A DNA stretch of 64,000 nt. Source: Branchiostoma floridae. Its lineage: Eukaryota; Chordata; Leptocardii; Amphioxiformes; Branchiostomatidae. The position numbers and the translations under genes are program-made. Position 1 is the first letter of the stretch; the number at the start of each line of letters is the position of its first letter. Positions 43,163 to 57,606 of the stretch are shown here, one piece after another. The stretch is taken from the NCBI RefSeq assembly GCF_000003815.2, contig NC_049996.1, forward strand, positions 161,422 to 225,421. Direction: 5' to 3'. A model generated the notes under the pieces. It ran no database searches. It worked only from the letters and a program-made list of their open reading frames with translations, and was not told where the DNA came from.

Positions 43163-43959
43163 CAATTCATACTGAAGAATAGTTATACACTTCCGAAAAT
43201 AACGTAATTACGTCAGTAGCCAATCAACTGCCGTCGTTACTAATTCGATTGATTTTCAAAGTACACAGGATAAGATACAACAGATATATTTAAAACATTC
43301 CGATAAACAATGATGCAGCAATGAGGAAAAGATTCAAGGTGGAAAAGAACAAACAATGAACATCCGGTACAATTCCACGATTGCTAGCTACGTTACACGC
43401 ACGTAGAACTTACAAGGGTCGGCCAGGTAAATTGCAATTTGTTTACACAAATATGTTTGAATTAAAGAAACAACAACAATCTATCACTGTATTGGAAAAA
43501 AAGAGGAAACAAGTTTGACAAATGAAATTAATATATCAGCCATGTCACAATCATTCCCCAGTACCACAGTACAGTTCATATCATACGTTTACTATACTGT
43601 ATAACAACATAGAAGTATTTTACACATAACACAATACACATGGTATAGATACACCTAAAATTTGATGAGATTCACACTTGTACAGGGCGCTGAATTGGTC
43701 TATTCGCAGCTTTGTCTATAGGTGTGTCGAAGTCACGCATGGCCAAATTGGAATTTTATCTATGAATATCACTTCCCCTTTTCTGCCAGTGTAAAATTTG
43801 TCTGCAAATTTGTGCACACTACGTCCTCCTTTCAATACCAAAGTGGTCACAGTTCATTCGATTTAAAACAATATCGGGTCCGGTCTTTAATGAAGGAAAG
43901 AAGACCTTCATTGTACTTTTTTTGCCCAACAGGGCTAAGAGCAGGTCATAACAAACACA

Positions 43960-43992
<33 letters not shown>

Positions 43993-44238
43993 AATGTATC
44001 AACGATCTAGTCTAGTACATGTATGCAAATTCGGCTTCTTCTCGCTTCTTGGAAATGGTAAAAATTTTCGGGCTTGTATTGGTTTAGTAATAGTCCGTTT
44101 GTCAAAACGCATGAAGAAAATAAATTAATCATTTAATTTTTTGGCTACCCAGTCTCTCATATGTCTTAAGTGATAGAATCTACTTTCTTTATAAACTAAA
44201 TATGATATTTCTATCATTAACAAACACAGTACAATCTA
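43163..44238. other. No gene seen upstream of the miR-34 cluster
   Basis: AT-rich sequence with a (ta)n run at 43961-43990. The primary transcript of the cluster should start somewhere above 43162 on the minus strand, but I could not pick out a promoter. Confidence 0.45.
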
Positions 44239-44247
44239 CGATAAACA

Positions 44248-44858
44248 GGGAACGGGTTTTCTGCGCGTGGAGAATTTGCGCGTGCGCGTGAAAAATTTGC
44301 GCGTGAAAAAATAAAGTTCCTGAAATATGTCAGAAAATGTGCAGCAAGGAATTCTAAGGCAGAAAAATTTGATCCTATGATATAATTTCCCATATGTAAC
44401 CAGAATTTTTGGTTTGAAAATATCCAGTGATTTTTAGATCCCTTGGGAATAGATTCATTTGCATATTTTGAACAATCCAAAATCCCATTAATATCACAGA
44501 AATACATGGAAAAATTACTTGTACGTGTGTGTATGAGGTTTTATATTGTAAAATGTTACAATTTGAGGCTTTTCTCCATTCCAGAAGCTTCATTTCATCT
44601 TTTTTGAAGCAGATTGTTTCACGCGCAGATTTCAAACTTTTTTGCGCGTGAAAACTTAACATTTGAAAATCACTTGAAAATCAATCAGATCGACATTTTG
44701 TACCCTAGAATGCAACAATACAATACTTAATTCCATTCTGTGCCATCTTGTTTCAGCTTTTTAAGTTTAAAACTGAAAATATTTTTTTAATCCCTTGGGA
44801 ATCAGCTAATTTGCATATTGTCACGCGCACATTTTTCACGCGCACAAAACCCCATCCC
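44248..44858. mobile_element. 611-base MITE with 9-base target duplication
   Basis: The ends GGGAACGGGTTTTCTGCGCG and, from the right, GGGATGGGGTTTTGTGCGCG are inverted; arms are rich in gcgcgtgaaaaatt. The target duplication is CGATAAACA at 44239-44247 and 44859-44867. Inside, tcccttgggaat plus atttgcatatt occurs twice in the same orientation. No transposase is readable. Confidence 0.85.
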
Positions 44859-45338
44859 CGATAAACATATATAAAGTGCACTTCAATGGCTACCGTGTTT
44901 TTGGTACAAAGTAAGGCTTTGTTCCAGAGCAGTGCTGTTATGCCTTCCTGATTTGATTCTAAAAGAATCTTGTGCATGAAGATATATGTTACATACCAAA
45001 TGGCGAGTGTTCAACAAGTTTGAAGTGCCTGTATTCCTTTCGGTAGAGTTGACAAGCTTCTGTATAAAAACAAAGTTGAGCGGAGGAGTTTAAAATTTCA
45101 CCAGGAATGTAGTAAGCGTCGCCCACGAATTCTACTTGAGCTGTTTCCTAAATTATGTACGTGGGCGAAGGCATCGTTTTGGTTGGAATCTTAACTCCTA
45201 CCGCCATCTTTTTGTCGGTCTTTGCAGATCACAAAATATATTGCGTTCTATAAAGAAAGGGCTCAGGGGAAAATGATTTTTAAACATTGTTGTATGAATT
45301 TTGAACATGTGTTAGTTCTATACGGGTTGTCGGGAAAG

Positions 45339-45500
45339 TACCCTGGGAGCCAGACAGGACCGGGTAGCTAGCGACTTTTGTTCGGGGATCCAAGGCAGTC
45401 AGCCCGCAGAACTCACATTAGTGCTCCGGGGGAGTTTAAGCCTGAAGGAGTTATCGCTAAACTGTCCTAGCTGGCCAATCCCGGCTGGATCCCAGGGGAA
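45339..45500. mobile_element. 162-base MITE with 9-base flanking duplication
   Basis: The ends TACCCTGGGAGCCAG and, from the right, TTCCCCTGGGATCCAGCC are inverted and imperfect. TCGGGAAAG flanks both sides (45330-45338, 45501-45509). The CCTGG-ATCCAG ends recall the 94-base element at 3733, so the two may be distant relatives. Confidence 0.7.
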
Positions 45501-45524
45501 TCGGGAAAGAATCATGGAAAATTT

Positions 45525-45665
45525 GAAAGAACCGGTGTCACAGTAAAATTACACACCAGGTCAACCGAGCAAAAAAGGAACCGGTGTCACAATAAAATTA
45601 CACACCAGGTCAACCTAGGAAAACAGTAAAAGCCGATGTCACAGTAAATTTACACAAGATCGACC
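45525..45665 (+). repeat. Three-unit tandem repeat of about 53 bases
   Basis: The phrase accggtgtcacagtaaaatt followed by acacaccaggtcaacc occurs three times with increasing divergence, directly after the MITE. Confidence 0.75.
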
Positions 45666-46139
45666 GATCATAATAGACTTTGGAACTGTTAACATTTTCT
45701 TATCTACCGTTTAATCTATTTTAACGACTGTTTATAGCTTTAGAGGTATGAAATTATGACACTAAAAACTTCACAACCTACAAATGTCACAACCTTTTCC
45801 AAACACTGCCATACTAGACATATAAAACGAGAAATGATCCGACACAAAGACTTGTTGACCTTAGGTTTACGTACAATTGTACACAATGTGAACACAGCTC
45901 TTTAAAACACGTTCAACATGTTGTACTTACCTCAAGTACGTATCTTCTTAAATGTGTTTTCCCGAGTTCCTTGAGAATCTTGTTTACACTTCACTCACCT
46001 CACAAGTGCCTCACTGAAATGGCCAGATAACCATTCTCCACTTACCAGCTTTGGGTTGCTTTATACTGGGCCCAGTTTGCTAAGTATATCGTCGCGATGA
46101 ATTCAATGAATCAAACCCCGTAAAACTTCCCCGGCTTGC

Positions 46140-46235
46140 GCTGACGAACTGGGCGGGTGGGATACACTCCTAGCACCGCAGAAAAAGCAGCGTTGCTCCC
46201 GATGGTATGCTACTCAATCACTCAAACAGGCCCTT
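46140..46235 (+). repeat. Repeat shared with 5990-6065
   Basis: The phrase gaactgggcgggtggg and the following pattern (gcaccg, agcagcg, cccgatggtatgct) resemble the stretch at 5994. Function unknown. Confidence 0.4.
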
Positions 46236-46239
46236 GTAT

Positions 46240-48405
46240 ATACTGTACCACATGTGACGTAGCCGTCTACCACAACACCTTGGAAAACGCCGCAAAAGGA
46301 CAATTAGGTACATTGTTTAGGGGTTCAAGCTTGCCCAGGCTTGTCCGCTCTACCCGATCTCTACCCCCGCCTACGGGTTGACCCCGTCTCGTCCAAGTTT
46401 GACCCGCGTGAAAGAAACGAGCCCAACTAACCGGAAAGCGTGGGCGCTTGTTTCTAGGCAGACTCTCTAAACTTTCCTTTGAGTGGAGTAGTTGGGGTCA
46501 TGCCATCAGTCGATCAGATACGATTACAAGTGTACAATGCACGCCACGAAAAACACCCTAGTTTCTCAGTAAATTGCGATAGGGAAACGGATACAGATGC
46601 TAGAATGGCGTAAATTATATCAATCGTTGAACAACAACAATAAAATCCTCTTTTTCCACAGATCGAAAAACACTTACCCCAAATCCAAGAGGTACAATGC
46701 AAAACAATATGTTATAGTCATGTTAAAATTCAGCGTTGATTGAACAAGTGACCTCAAAGTCTATAGCTATGTTTAAACAGTAGGTCACAGAAAGTTCTGG
46801 AAAGAATTTTAACCCCACCTCACCTATTAAACATCCAAGGCTTCGCAAGACTTTGATTTTCGGCTACAAAAAAAGATAGAAATACCTTTAGACTTTTGAA
46901 TAGTTGATCTAGACATCTTTTCTGTTGAGAGATAGCAAAGCTGTATGTATTTTTCTGCCCTAGCTAGAGGGGTTAGGCCGTCTACTCAAATGATACGCCC
47001 AGCAGTTCAGTTCCAGACTTGCACTCTGGCTGTGATTACGTCATCGCCGGGATTTCCAAGCGTCGGGGAAGTCCCTTGGACCGAACCATAACCGTTACGT
47101 TTAGGGGTGTCACAGTTTAATTTATCGATAAAATCTCACCAATCGCATTCTTTACAGGATATAAGTAACATATAAAAGTGTACAATTGTATAAAATACTG
47201 TAAAATTATATACTCTATGACTTTTTAAACTGTTGTAGTAGGGTAACTTTCTCATTAAACACCCCTGTGAAAAAATGTTGGAGTCTTGTTGGCCGCTAGT
47301 CCAATCACGTGGTCGCTCAATTTTGCAGTGTAATGCTAGCACATGGCCGCCATGTACCATAGGTTCCAACGCGGCAAAATCTACGTCGTCAGTATTACGT
47401 TCGTAAAGGATGACTCATCACAGTGTGGTTCACATGTGTCCAGGAACTAGGCCATGTGGGAAGATTCTAGAACTAGTTCGGACTAGTTAGAGTAGGTCAA
47501 AACCGGTAAAAGGTGTTGAAAGGCTAACACGATATAACTAAATATTTGATTTTGAACACCTTTGCACTACAGTCGAAAAGGTACAGTAGTAAAGTTGAAT
47601 ATTTACAGCATTACTCTGGTAATTTTTGATATTGTTGTAGTTTTCGCTGTTTACAAATAAACACAAACAAAAAGAAGAAAAACATCAGCAGCAGCAAGAC
47701 TAAAGCATGAAAATATATTGAAGATCACAAATGATATTTGGGCTCCCTTGGAAATCAGTTTTATCAAAACTGTAGGGACTACCCTGAAAGATTAATAAAT
47801 AAAACAACACAAATTAAAAACGTTAAAGTTTATTAAGTGCAGTCACAAAAATATCATGGACTTCAACTCACTTGCTTGAAACACAAAATTTTGAACTATA
47901 ACACGTTAGGCCAGGTTTTCCCAGGAAGTGATCACGGTAACCCTAAAGATAAATAGATAAATAAATAAAATGTGCCGCGAGGCATATTGTCCTGTATTCT
48001 AAGAAGTAGAAGAAGAACAAGAAGATAGGCTAGCCGTGGGGTGAATTCTACTATTAGTTCTGTGAGGGCTCATAATAGGTATATAAGGCTATAAATTGTA
48101 CCTGCAAAATTAGAAAGTACTGTCCACAAGATTCACCCTAGCTAAACGTTTCTGACCCTCTCTAACTTTGCCCCCAAGTTTTGGGCGCGGGAATATTTTC
48201 TGGTCAGCAAAAAAGATCAGACGACTGCTCTAGTGATAACAAGTTTGCGGTCAACTAGTGACGTCTGGTGGTGGACAAAGGACGATTAAATTTCACATCT
48301 GTAAGCTTTTTTCTGTGCAGGGCCTTTACAAAGATAAACAATAATACGGTCTGAGGTCGGTCGAGTTGTTCTTGAATGACTCACACTCGCACCAAAACAA
48401 CATCT
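46240..48405. other. No gene seen
   Basis: There are two short tails of the form accctgaaagattaataaat (47783) and accctaaagataaatagata (47941) that may end truncated retroelements. No exons are supported. Confidence 0.45.
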
Positions 48406-48409
48406 GTAC

Positions 48410-48596
48410 CTACTCTCCAAGCAGAGGTTCGGCTCTGAATGTTTTGGACATGAGTTTAGATGTTTTTGTTGGGTTTTCTATGTTTCACCGGTGCCGGCAG
48501 ACACGAAAAAAAAAAAATCGGTGCAAAATAAAACCTAACAAAAATGCATAAAAACACGTCCAAAACAGCCAGGGCCTAACATCTGCTTGGACTAAA
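48410..48596. mobile_element. Decayed relative of the Mutator-like MITE
   Basis: The left end tactctccaagcagaggttc and the right end aacatctgcttggactaa are inverted over ccaagcaga. No target duplication survives. The stretch at 54128-54260 shares ggttcggctctg/gtttggcttcgg with it. Confidence 0.5.
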
Positions 48597-48599
48597 CTG

Positions 48600-50225
48600 T
48601 ACCCCCATGGGGGTTGAAACACTATAATTTGGGGAGATTGAAAACATATGTATGCAGTTACACACAGGCCACAAACAATTAAGGGATAGCACAGATTATT
48701 TTGTCAGAAAAGTTTCAGACACAAAAACAACGGCCAGTGTCAGACATGTTTTCAGACATACCGAGCTCAAACCCAGACAAGTCAAGACACGCCTACGCGA
48801 TCGCATGCCCAGACGCGCTCTCAGAGTTCCCGCGAACATAAAACATAAAACAAAATTTTTTACAAATAAAACATCATTTTATCCTCAATACCATGCTTTC
48901 AAATAAATTTACCTAATGCCTCATTGACTTGAAAACGTTAAAATAAACGCAGGTGACCAAATTTGTACGAATGATGCAAGTCGTACCAAATCTAACGCAA
49001 CCATCATATCATACTAGTAATTTAATAGTACATTCGTTTTAGCTACTCGTTGCTAAATAAGAATTCCTCCAAAGAAGAGTCACTAGAGTACAATCAGGAT
49101 ATATCATATTTCCCGTCTTTAGAAAAATGGAGCTTTTTAACACCCATCTTCTAATTGTAAATTGTTTTCCACCAAAGAAGTGCAAATTACATAGGCGAAA
49201 AGTTTCCTGTGCCAGTTACTTCATAACAATTGTTCAGTGGCAAAAGAACGTGGAAAATCATGCTTTAGAATCAATATTGTTTGCATAGGAGAAATCTAGT
49301 TTAATAGCAGATATTCTTGATTCATACAACAAACATACACCACATAAAACAAACTTGAAAGTAGATTAAAGTCTGCGGTATACGTGTGGTTTGTCGACTG
49401 CAGACGTATCTAGACCGTCGCCCAACAAGTAGCAAGAAAGGCCACCTACCTTTACCCACATGTCGACTATTTCAAACAAGCCATTCGCCCAGTTTACACA
49501 CAAATGTTGGACGCTCCACACATAAGTTGAAAACTTCTTGGAAAGAAATAAAAACAAGACTTGTTTTGAAACCCGGCTGTGGTTGAGAGAAAAACACATG
49601 GTGTTTTCTGGCCAGTGACTAAACTTCTGAATGGACTGTTGGCAGGAATGCGTATTAGATCAGATTCTATTTATACAGCCAATGAGCTGACAAATAGGAG
49701 ACCAGGACGACTGCAGGTTTGGACTTGCCCCATTCCTTTTGGGACGCTCTTTCAATGAGAGCATACCACTAAGATTTTAGGGGGACATGTTACCAATAGT
49801 TTAACGAATCTTGACGATTTTCAAACAATAATTGCAACAAAAATATAATATATCTCAAACAAAATTAATGTACAATGTACATTTTGGCTTTAAAATACTA
49901 ACTTAATCCTTTTTTTAAAGGTGTAAAAATACTTCATATTTTATATGTCCCTAGTTTGTATATTCGACTCTTCGAGCTTGGTATCGGCTAATTTTATCAC
50001 TAGGGATTTGAGATACTTTGTTGTATAAATTGTTTGCTTTTAAAACCCCTTATGTCTTCAAATATTGAATCATTACCATGTCATTTATATATCAAAAAGT
50101 ACTTTGGAGTATATTTAGTATTTATATTAATTTAGTCTACTATAAGTGGTGTTTATTTATTTTGCACTCCCGTAAAAATTATAAAGTGATCCACTCCCTT
50201 GGAACCAACTCACGCGCAGTTTGGC
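48600..50225. other. No gene seen
   Basis: AT-rich intergenic sequence up to the SEC61B promoter. Short open frames only. Confidence 0.5.
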
Positions 50226-50233
50226 GAGACTTC

Positions 50234-50264
50234 TGACGTCACGGCGTGGCCTTTTCACTTCCGG
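50234..50264 (+). promoter_or_regulatory. SEC61B core promoter elements: CRE and ETS-like sites
   Basis: A full CRE palindrome TGACGTCA (50234-50241) and an ETS-type CACTTCCGG (50256-50264) stand 32-62 bases before the start codon. Such a pair without a TATA box is usual for housekeeping genes, and a CRE/ATF6-type site fits a secretory-pathway gene. Binding is inferred from motif shape only. Confidence 0.65.
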
Positions 50265-50295
50265 CTGTTTTCAGAGTTGTCGTGAACAGAACAAC

Positions 50296-53411
<3,116 letters not shown>

Positions 53412-53689
53412 ACAGGGGGCGCTCCTGCACTGTCTACCAACTCCAGCCAAACACCAATCACCAAATAGATCGCCACAAACACTTTAAGTCTCTTGTATTG
53501 TGACATTTTTAACTCAAAGCTTTGGAAAAATGTTATCCCCCCCTCCTGCAAAGTAAAAGAAGTCTGTGTGCCCTGGAATTTTATATTCAAAGAAAGTACC
53601 TTTCTTTTTCGACAGGGAAACTTTATTTTCTTTTGTCAATGAACAAAGTATTGTTGTGGGCATTGTTTCAGGTACGAGAGTGCCAAGTA

Positions 53690-53943
53690 AATAAATTAAG
53701 AATTGTTTTCATTATTAATTAATTAAAAGTAGTATGTAGTAAAACAGGATATTTTTGAAGGTCATTCCAAGTTTTGAGTTCCGACTACGTTACAGTATGT
53801 GTACCAATGTCGTTTGGTACCTTCTATATCTTGATGTTGTAACTCGAGGTATTTGGAGAGTAACACACTACATGTACTTTTCTTCTCTGTTCAACATGTT
53901 TACCTTTGTAAGCAAAACTTGATTGTGATATTTTGACAATAAA
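53690..53943 (+). terminator. SEC61B polyadenylation signals
   Basis: AATAAA occurs at 53690-53695 and again at 53938-53943, giving 3' UTRs of roughly 300 or 550 bases. Confidence 0.65.
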
Positions 53944-54127
53944 TTCTCATATACCGGTGCTTAGTCGTTTCATTGAATTCAATACATGTATTATTTCATC
54001 CAAGAATACTAGTAATTTCATCAGCTGGTAGAATATAGGATATTTGAGTTTTATTTCTCTTGCCTGCTTACATTTCGATGTCTATCAGACATCTTTCTCA
54101 GTGCTTTTTACTGGAGTTTTGATTCTC

Positions 54128-54260
54128 ACCTATCCTCCAAGTAGAAGTTTGGCTTCGGCTGTGGTTTTAGGTGTACTATCTATTCATATCCGCCAGCTAA
54201 GAAGAATGTCTAAAAACGTTTAAAAAAAAAAAACTTGAGCCGACCCTCTGCTGGGATAGT
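54128..54260. repeat. Decayed MITE related to 48410-48596
   Basis: It starts ctatcctccaagtagaagtt and ends accctctgctgggatag; the ends are inverted but diverged. Confidence 0.4.
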
Positions 54261-54523
54261 ATTTCTCATAGCTATATATATGAAGCTAATATCTTTGGAT
54301 TGTGTTCTTGCTGTACAATAAGAGTGCCAGCTAACTGGGCTATACATATAATAGAAGCAGAACTCCAGTCAGAAGCTCTACCTACTGTCAAATGTGGTCT
54401 AAGTTAACAGAGGCAGTTAACACAGTTCATATTAATATATGATTTTAAGTGGGAGTTGGATACTGTACCAAACAGAATCCTTTGTAGCAAAGCAAACCAT
54501 TGTTTTGAGAATCGCCAATTCAC

Positions 54524-54701
54524 TAATATCCAAGCAGATTCTATAGAGCCATCAGATACTGTAGTATCAAAGCTGGCCAAGGAGTATAGCCGGCCAAAAG
54601 GAGTCAGACGATACACTCTCCTAGGCTGGCTTCACTCCTCTGTCAGCTTTTGATACTATTTATTACTATCTTATGCTACCGTAGGATCTGCTTGGAAACT
54701 A
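54524..54701. mobile_element. Mutator-like MITE, copy 4
   Basis: The ends TAATATCCAAGCAGAT and, from the right, TAGTTTCCAAGCAGAT are inverted. The middle (gtatcaaagctggcc, gtatagccggcc) matches copy 3. Flanks CCAATTCAC and CCATTCAAA are only partly alike, so the target duplication has decayed. On the minus strand it carries AATAAA (54657-54662), the nearest such signal after the stop of the methyltransferase gene. Confidence 0.75.
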
Positions 54702-54807
54702 CCATTCAAAAGTTTGCACAGTCAGGTCCGTCCAGACCTGGACCTGAACTGGACCTATACTGAATTTTCAGAACTCGTACCCACCCCTAGCCCTTCTACT
54801 TTTAGAG

Positions 54808-57606
54808 TTAGATTTTATATGCGTGAGCCACAACTTGCTCAGGTTGTCCTTTCTGTTCCTCTACCCTCTTCATGACAGCTCTGGAGTATTCCGCAAGATA
54901 GTCGTCATGTTTTTCCTCTGGTATGTACTTCAACTGGGACAAGACTGGACGCAGCACGCCCTTCCACCCCTCCTCGTCTAATGGTTCGTCCTGTGGTGGA
55001 CCCGGATGACCTTGACATTGGTTGACCTTGAAGCCACACTCCTCTAGTAGAGACTGCATGCCCTTGATGTTGTCGCTAGGCCATGGGTAGAGATTGTACT
55101 CAAAATCCTTAAGAAAAACAGAGAAGACTTCAGTGTCAAATTCAGTGTCTTACAATAACTGGTACAGAAGTTTAACTGCACCCCCATTTTCCAGAGTATT
55201 TTGTGCAATTATGCGGATGGTGCAACAATGCGAAGTTATCTAGCTGGACTACAACACCACAGGGTTTGGTGATTCCGTGCTATTAACTGAAGTGTGCGGT
55301 TATCCGTTGTGCAATTAACTGGCTTCTACTGTATAAAGTCTTACCCTGGATGCCAGACTCTTTTCAAGGCCTTAACACAGGCCAACTCCTCAGCTCTATG
55401 AATGCAAGTTTTTGCTAGGCTATGAAGTTTTGGTAGGCAACGAAAACTAGGAGACTTTGCGTGACTTGCTTTTACACTGTTTATCGATGCCAAAATGTGA
55501 AAAAAAGATGCAAATATATTGAAAATCATTTGCAGATCTCAATTTGAATGATGATGAATTTTAATAAAGATATTTCTATGAATGAATAATATTTGTATTT
55601 TGGGTGCCAAAATTGTACAATAAACCCCTTTGAACCATTTTTAAAATAACTTTGCAAGATCTTTAGGCTTTTTTTAGCATCATTTTTCAACAAAAACAGA
55701 TGTAAATTTCAACTCGAATGAAGATTTTGAAATTCATAATATTTTCCATTTCGGCGCCCAAATTGTACAATACTACTGGTAGTATGCCCCTTTCAAAAGG
55801 GGTTTACAAAAAAGACTGGGCTGTGAAAAAAATTTACCTTTAGGTAGTGCCTCCAGTTGGGGAGGTCAATATCGCTGACACCTGCAGTGTCCAGTAGACA
55901 GTTGACAACCAGCTGGCCACCTGGCTGCAAACAGCTGCAGATGTTTTGCATACAGGTGCGCTTGTCTTGGATCCAGTGCAGCATGGTGAAGCAGGTGGCT
56001 TTGGTGAAGAAACCCTTCCACTCTGGTCTCATGGCCGCGGGATCGGACGCATCGGCAACGTAAAATGATGTGTTTTCCGTAGAATTGTGCTCTGTAGCAA
56101 AACTGGAAGTGCAAGAAAATTTTCAGACATGAATACATGTAAAACTCAACTACATGCTGTTTGTGTGTTCTCTGTAGAATTGTGCTCTTGCAAAACTTAT
56201 ATAATTATCCATTTGACTCATAAAGTCAAAATTGAGTGCAAACTCACACACAGGACTTGGACTTCAGAAGTTGAACACTCATCCATGCACTGAATCCTTT
56301 AGGCCAGTTTGATTCAATGATATGGAGAACATCTACATGCGCATCAATTTTTGCCCATTTCCAAAAAAAAGAGAGAAGATTATGACCAAACTCTACAGCA
56401 TACAATGCAGTTGCAAGATGAAACATATGCTGTAAATTGAAAGAAATTTAAGAAAATCAAAATCTTAATGTCTTAAAGTCAATTCAAAGGCCAAAAAGGA
56501 AAATGTCAAAGAACAAAAATATAAAAAGAATCTAAATAACTGTTCTGTAAAAAGCGTGTTTAAAGTCAACCTTCCTGACTACTTGGATTTCATAATGATA
56601 TCAGTTTTTTTTAAGCCAAACTTTTTTATACTGGCAATTTTGCATCAGTTTTCGGATTCCGAATCCCAGGGCATGTCATCCATATAATCAAATCAACATG
56701 GCCTTACCAGGTATCAGGTCTGACTCTTACCGGATAAAGTTTTCTGACAGGTCAAATCCCACCACAGCCTTGACCCCTGTCTGTTTGGCCATGAACTTAG
56801 TGACCTCTCCTGTGCCACACCCTACATCAAGTACAAGGTCACCCTCCTGCCACTGGACATACCTGTGTGGTCAAAGGTCAAGTAAAGTTATGTGTGGTTT
56901 AGGTACAAGGTAGTCTGAGATGGAAGATGTTGCAGGGGTTTTATGTTTGTGTTTTCTTGACTATTCTTCACCATGAACTTAAAACAACCGTGATTATTTC
57001 CCTTTTTACAGTAAAACCCTGAGTGGCAGTTTCAACTGTGACTTTATATCACTGCCACAACTCAAAATCTCCTTGAATATTTCCACTTTTACAGTAGGGT
57101 CTGTGTTCAGTTTGTGCTGGGTATGCATTTATATGTCTTTACCATAACAGGTGCCACAAACACATCATAACAATGTACAATTTATAATGCGTACATGTAG
57201 CCAATTGTTAGACAATGGCGTAAACGGGAGAAAACATTAAGTTTTGCTCTGGTTTTCAGTTTGCGGTCACCAGAGGTATGATGAAAATTACAAATATAAA
57301 AGTCACTGCAAACTTTTTTTCCACTGACAAAAGTAATGGTATTATAGTCCTGCATTAAATGACAGGAATCAAACCTCTGACAGAGGGATTTAGAGAAGAA
57401 TGAAAAGATAGTGTAAAAGAGTGTCAGATCTGGGTTTATGGAAAGGGCTTTTGTAGATCTGAGTAGCCTGACGTGATAGCCAGCCCAGGTAGACAGCCCA
57501 GCCCTTTCAGTAAACCCGTCAGATCTTACTTGTTTATAAGGTCCATTGCCACATTCTGTTGTTCCCCTCTGTTGCTAGCATACTGTTCAGCATTGTCCAT
57601 ATCCAT
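54808..57606 (-). CDS. Class I SAM-dependent methyltransferase, juvenile hormone acid methyltransferase-like
   Basis: Four minus-strand exons: 57606-57530 (ATG), 56862-56731, 56102-55838 and 55107-54808 (ends TAA). They join in frame to 257 residues. The start MDMDNAEQYASNRGEQQ is typical of this family. Motif I is LVLDVGCGTGEVTKF (about residues 36-50) with the acidic GFDLSENF loop after it, both for S-adenosylmethionine binding. A later FTMLHWIQDK with LQPGGQLVV matches the post-motif region of JHAMT-type enzymes. The insect relative methylates farnesoic or juvenile hormone acid; deuterostome relatives are usually named only by similarity, so the substrate here is unknown. No signal peptide or membrane segment is seen, so the protein is probably cytosolic. 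The gene is complete and converges on SEC61B. Confidence 0.9.
55165..55331. mobile_element. Tigger/pogo-like MITE, copy 2 (left end decayed)
   Basis: The right end GTGCAATTAACTGGCTTCTA and CTG at 55331 match the element at 21850; the left end cagaagtttaactgcac is decayed. TA flanks both sides (55163-55164, 55332-55333). It lies in the last intron of the methyltransferase gene. Confidence 0.65.

Noticed and set aside
45795-45825. A sixth miR-34 hairpin (minus-strand TATGGCAGTGTTTGG)
   Set aside because: The seed is there, but the TAGCTGG part is missing and I find no complementary arm within 80 bases on either side.
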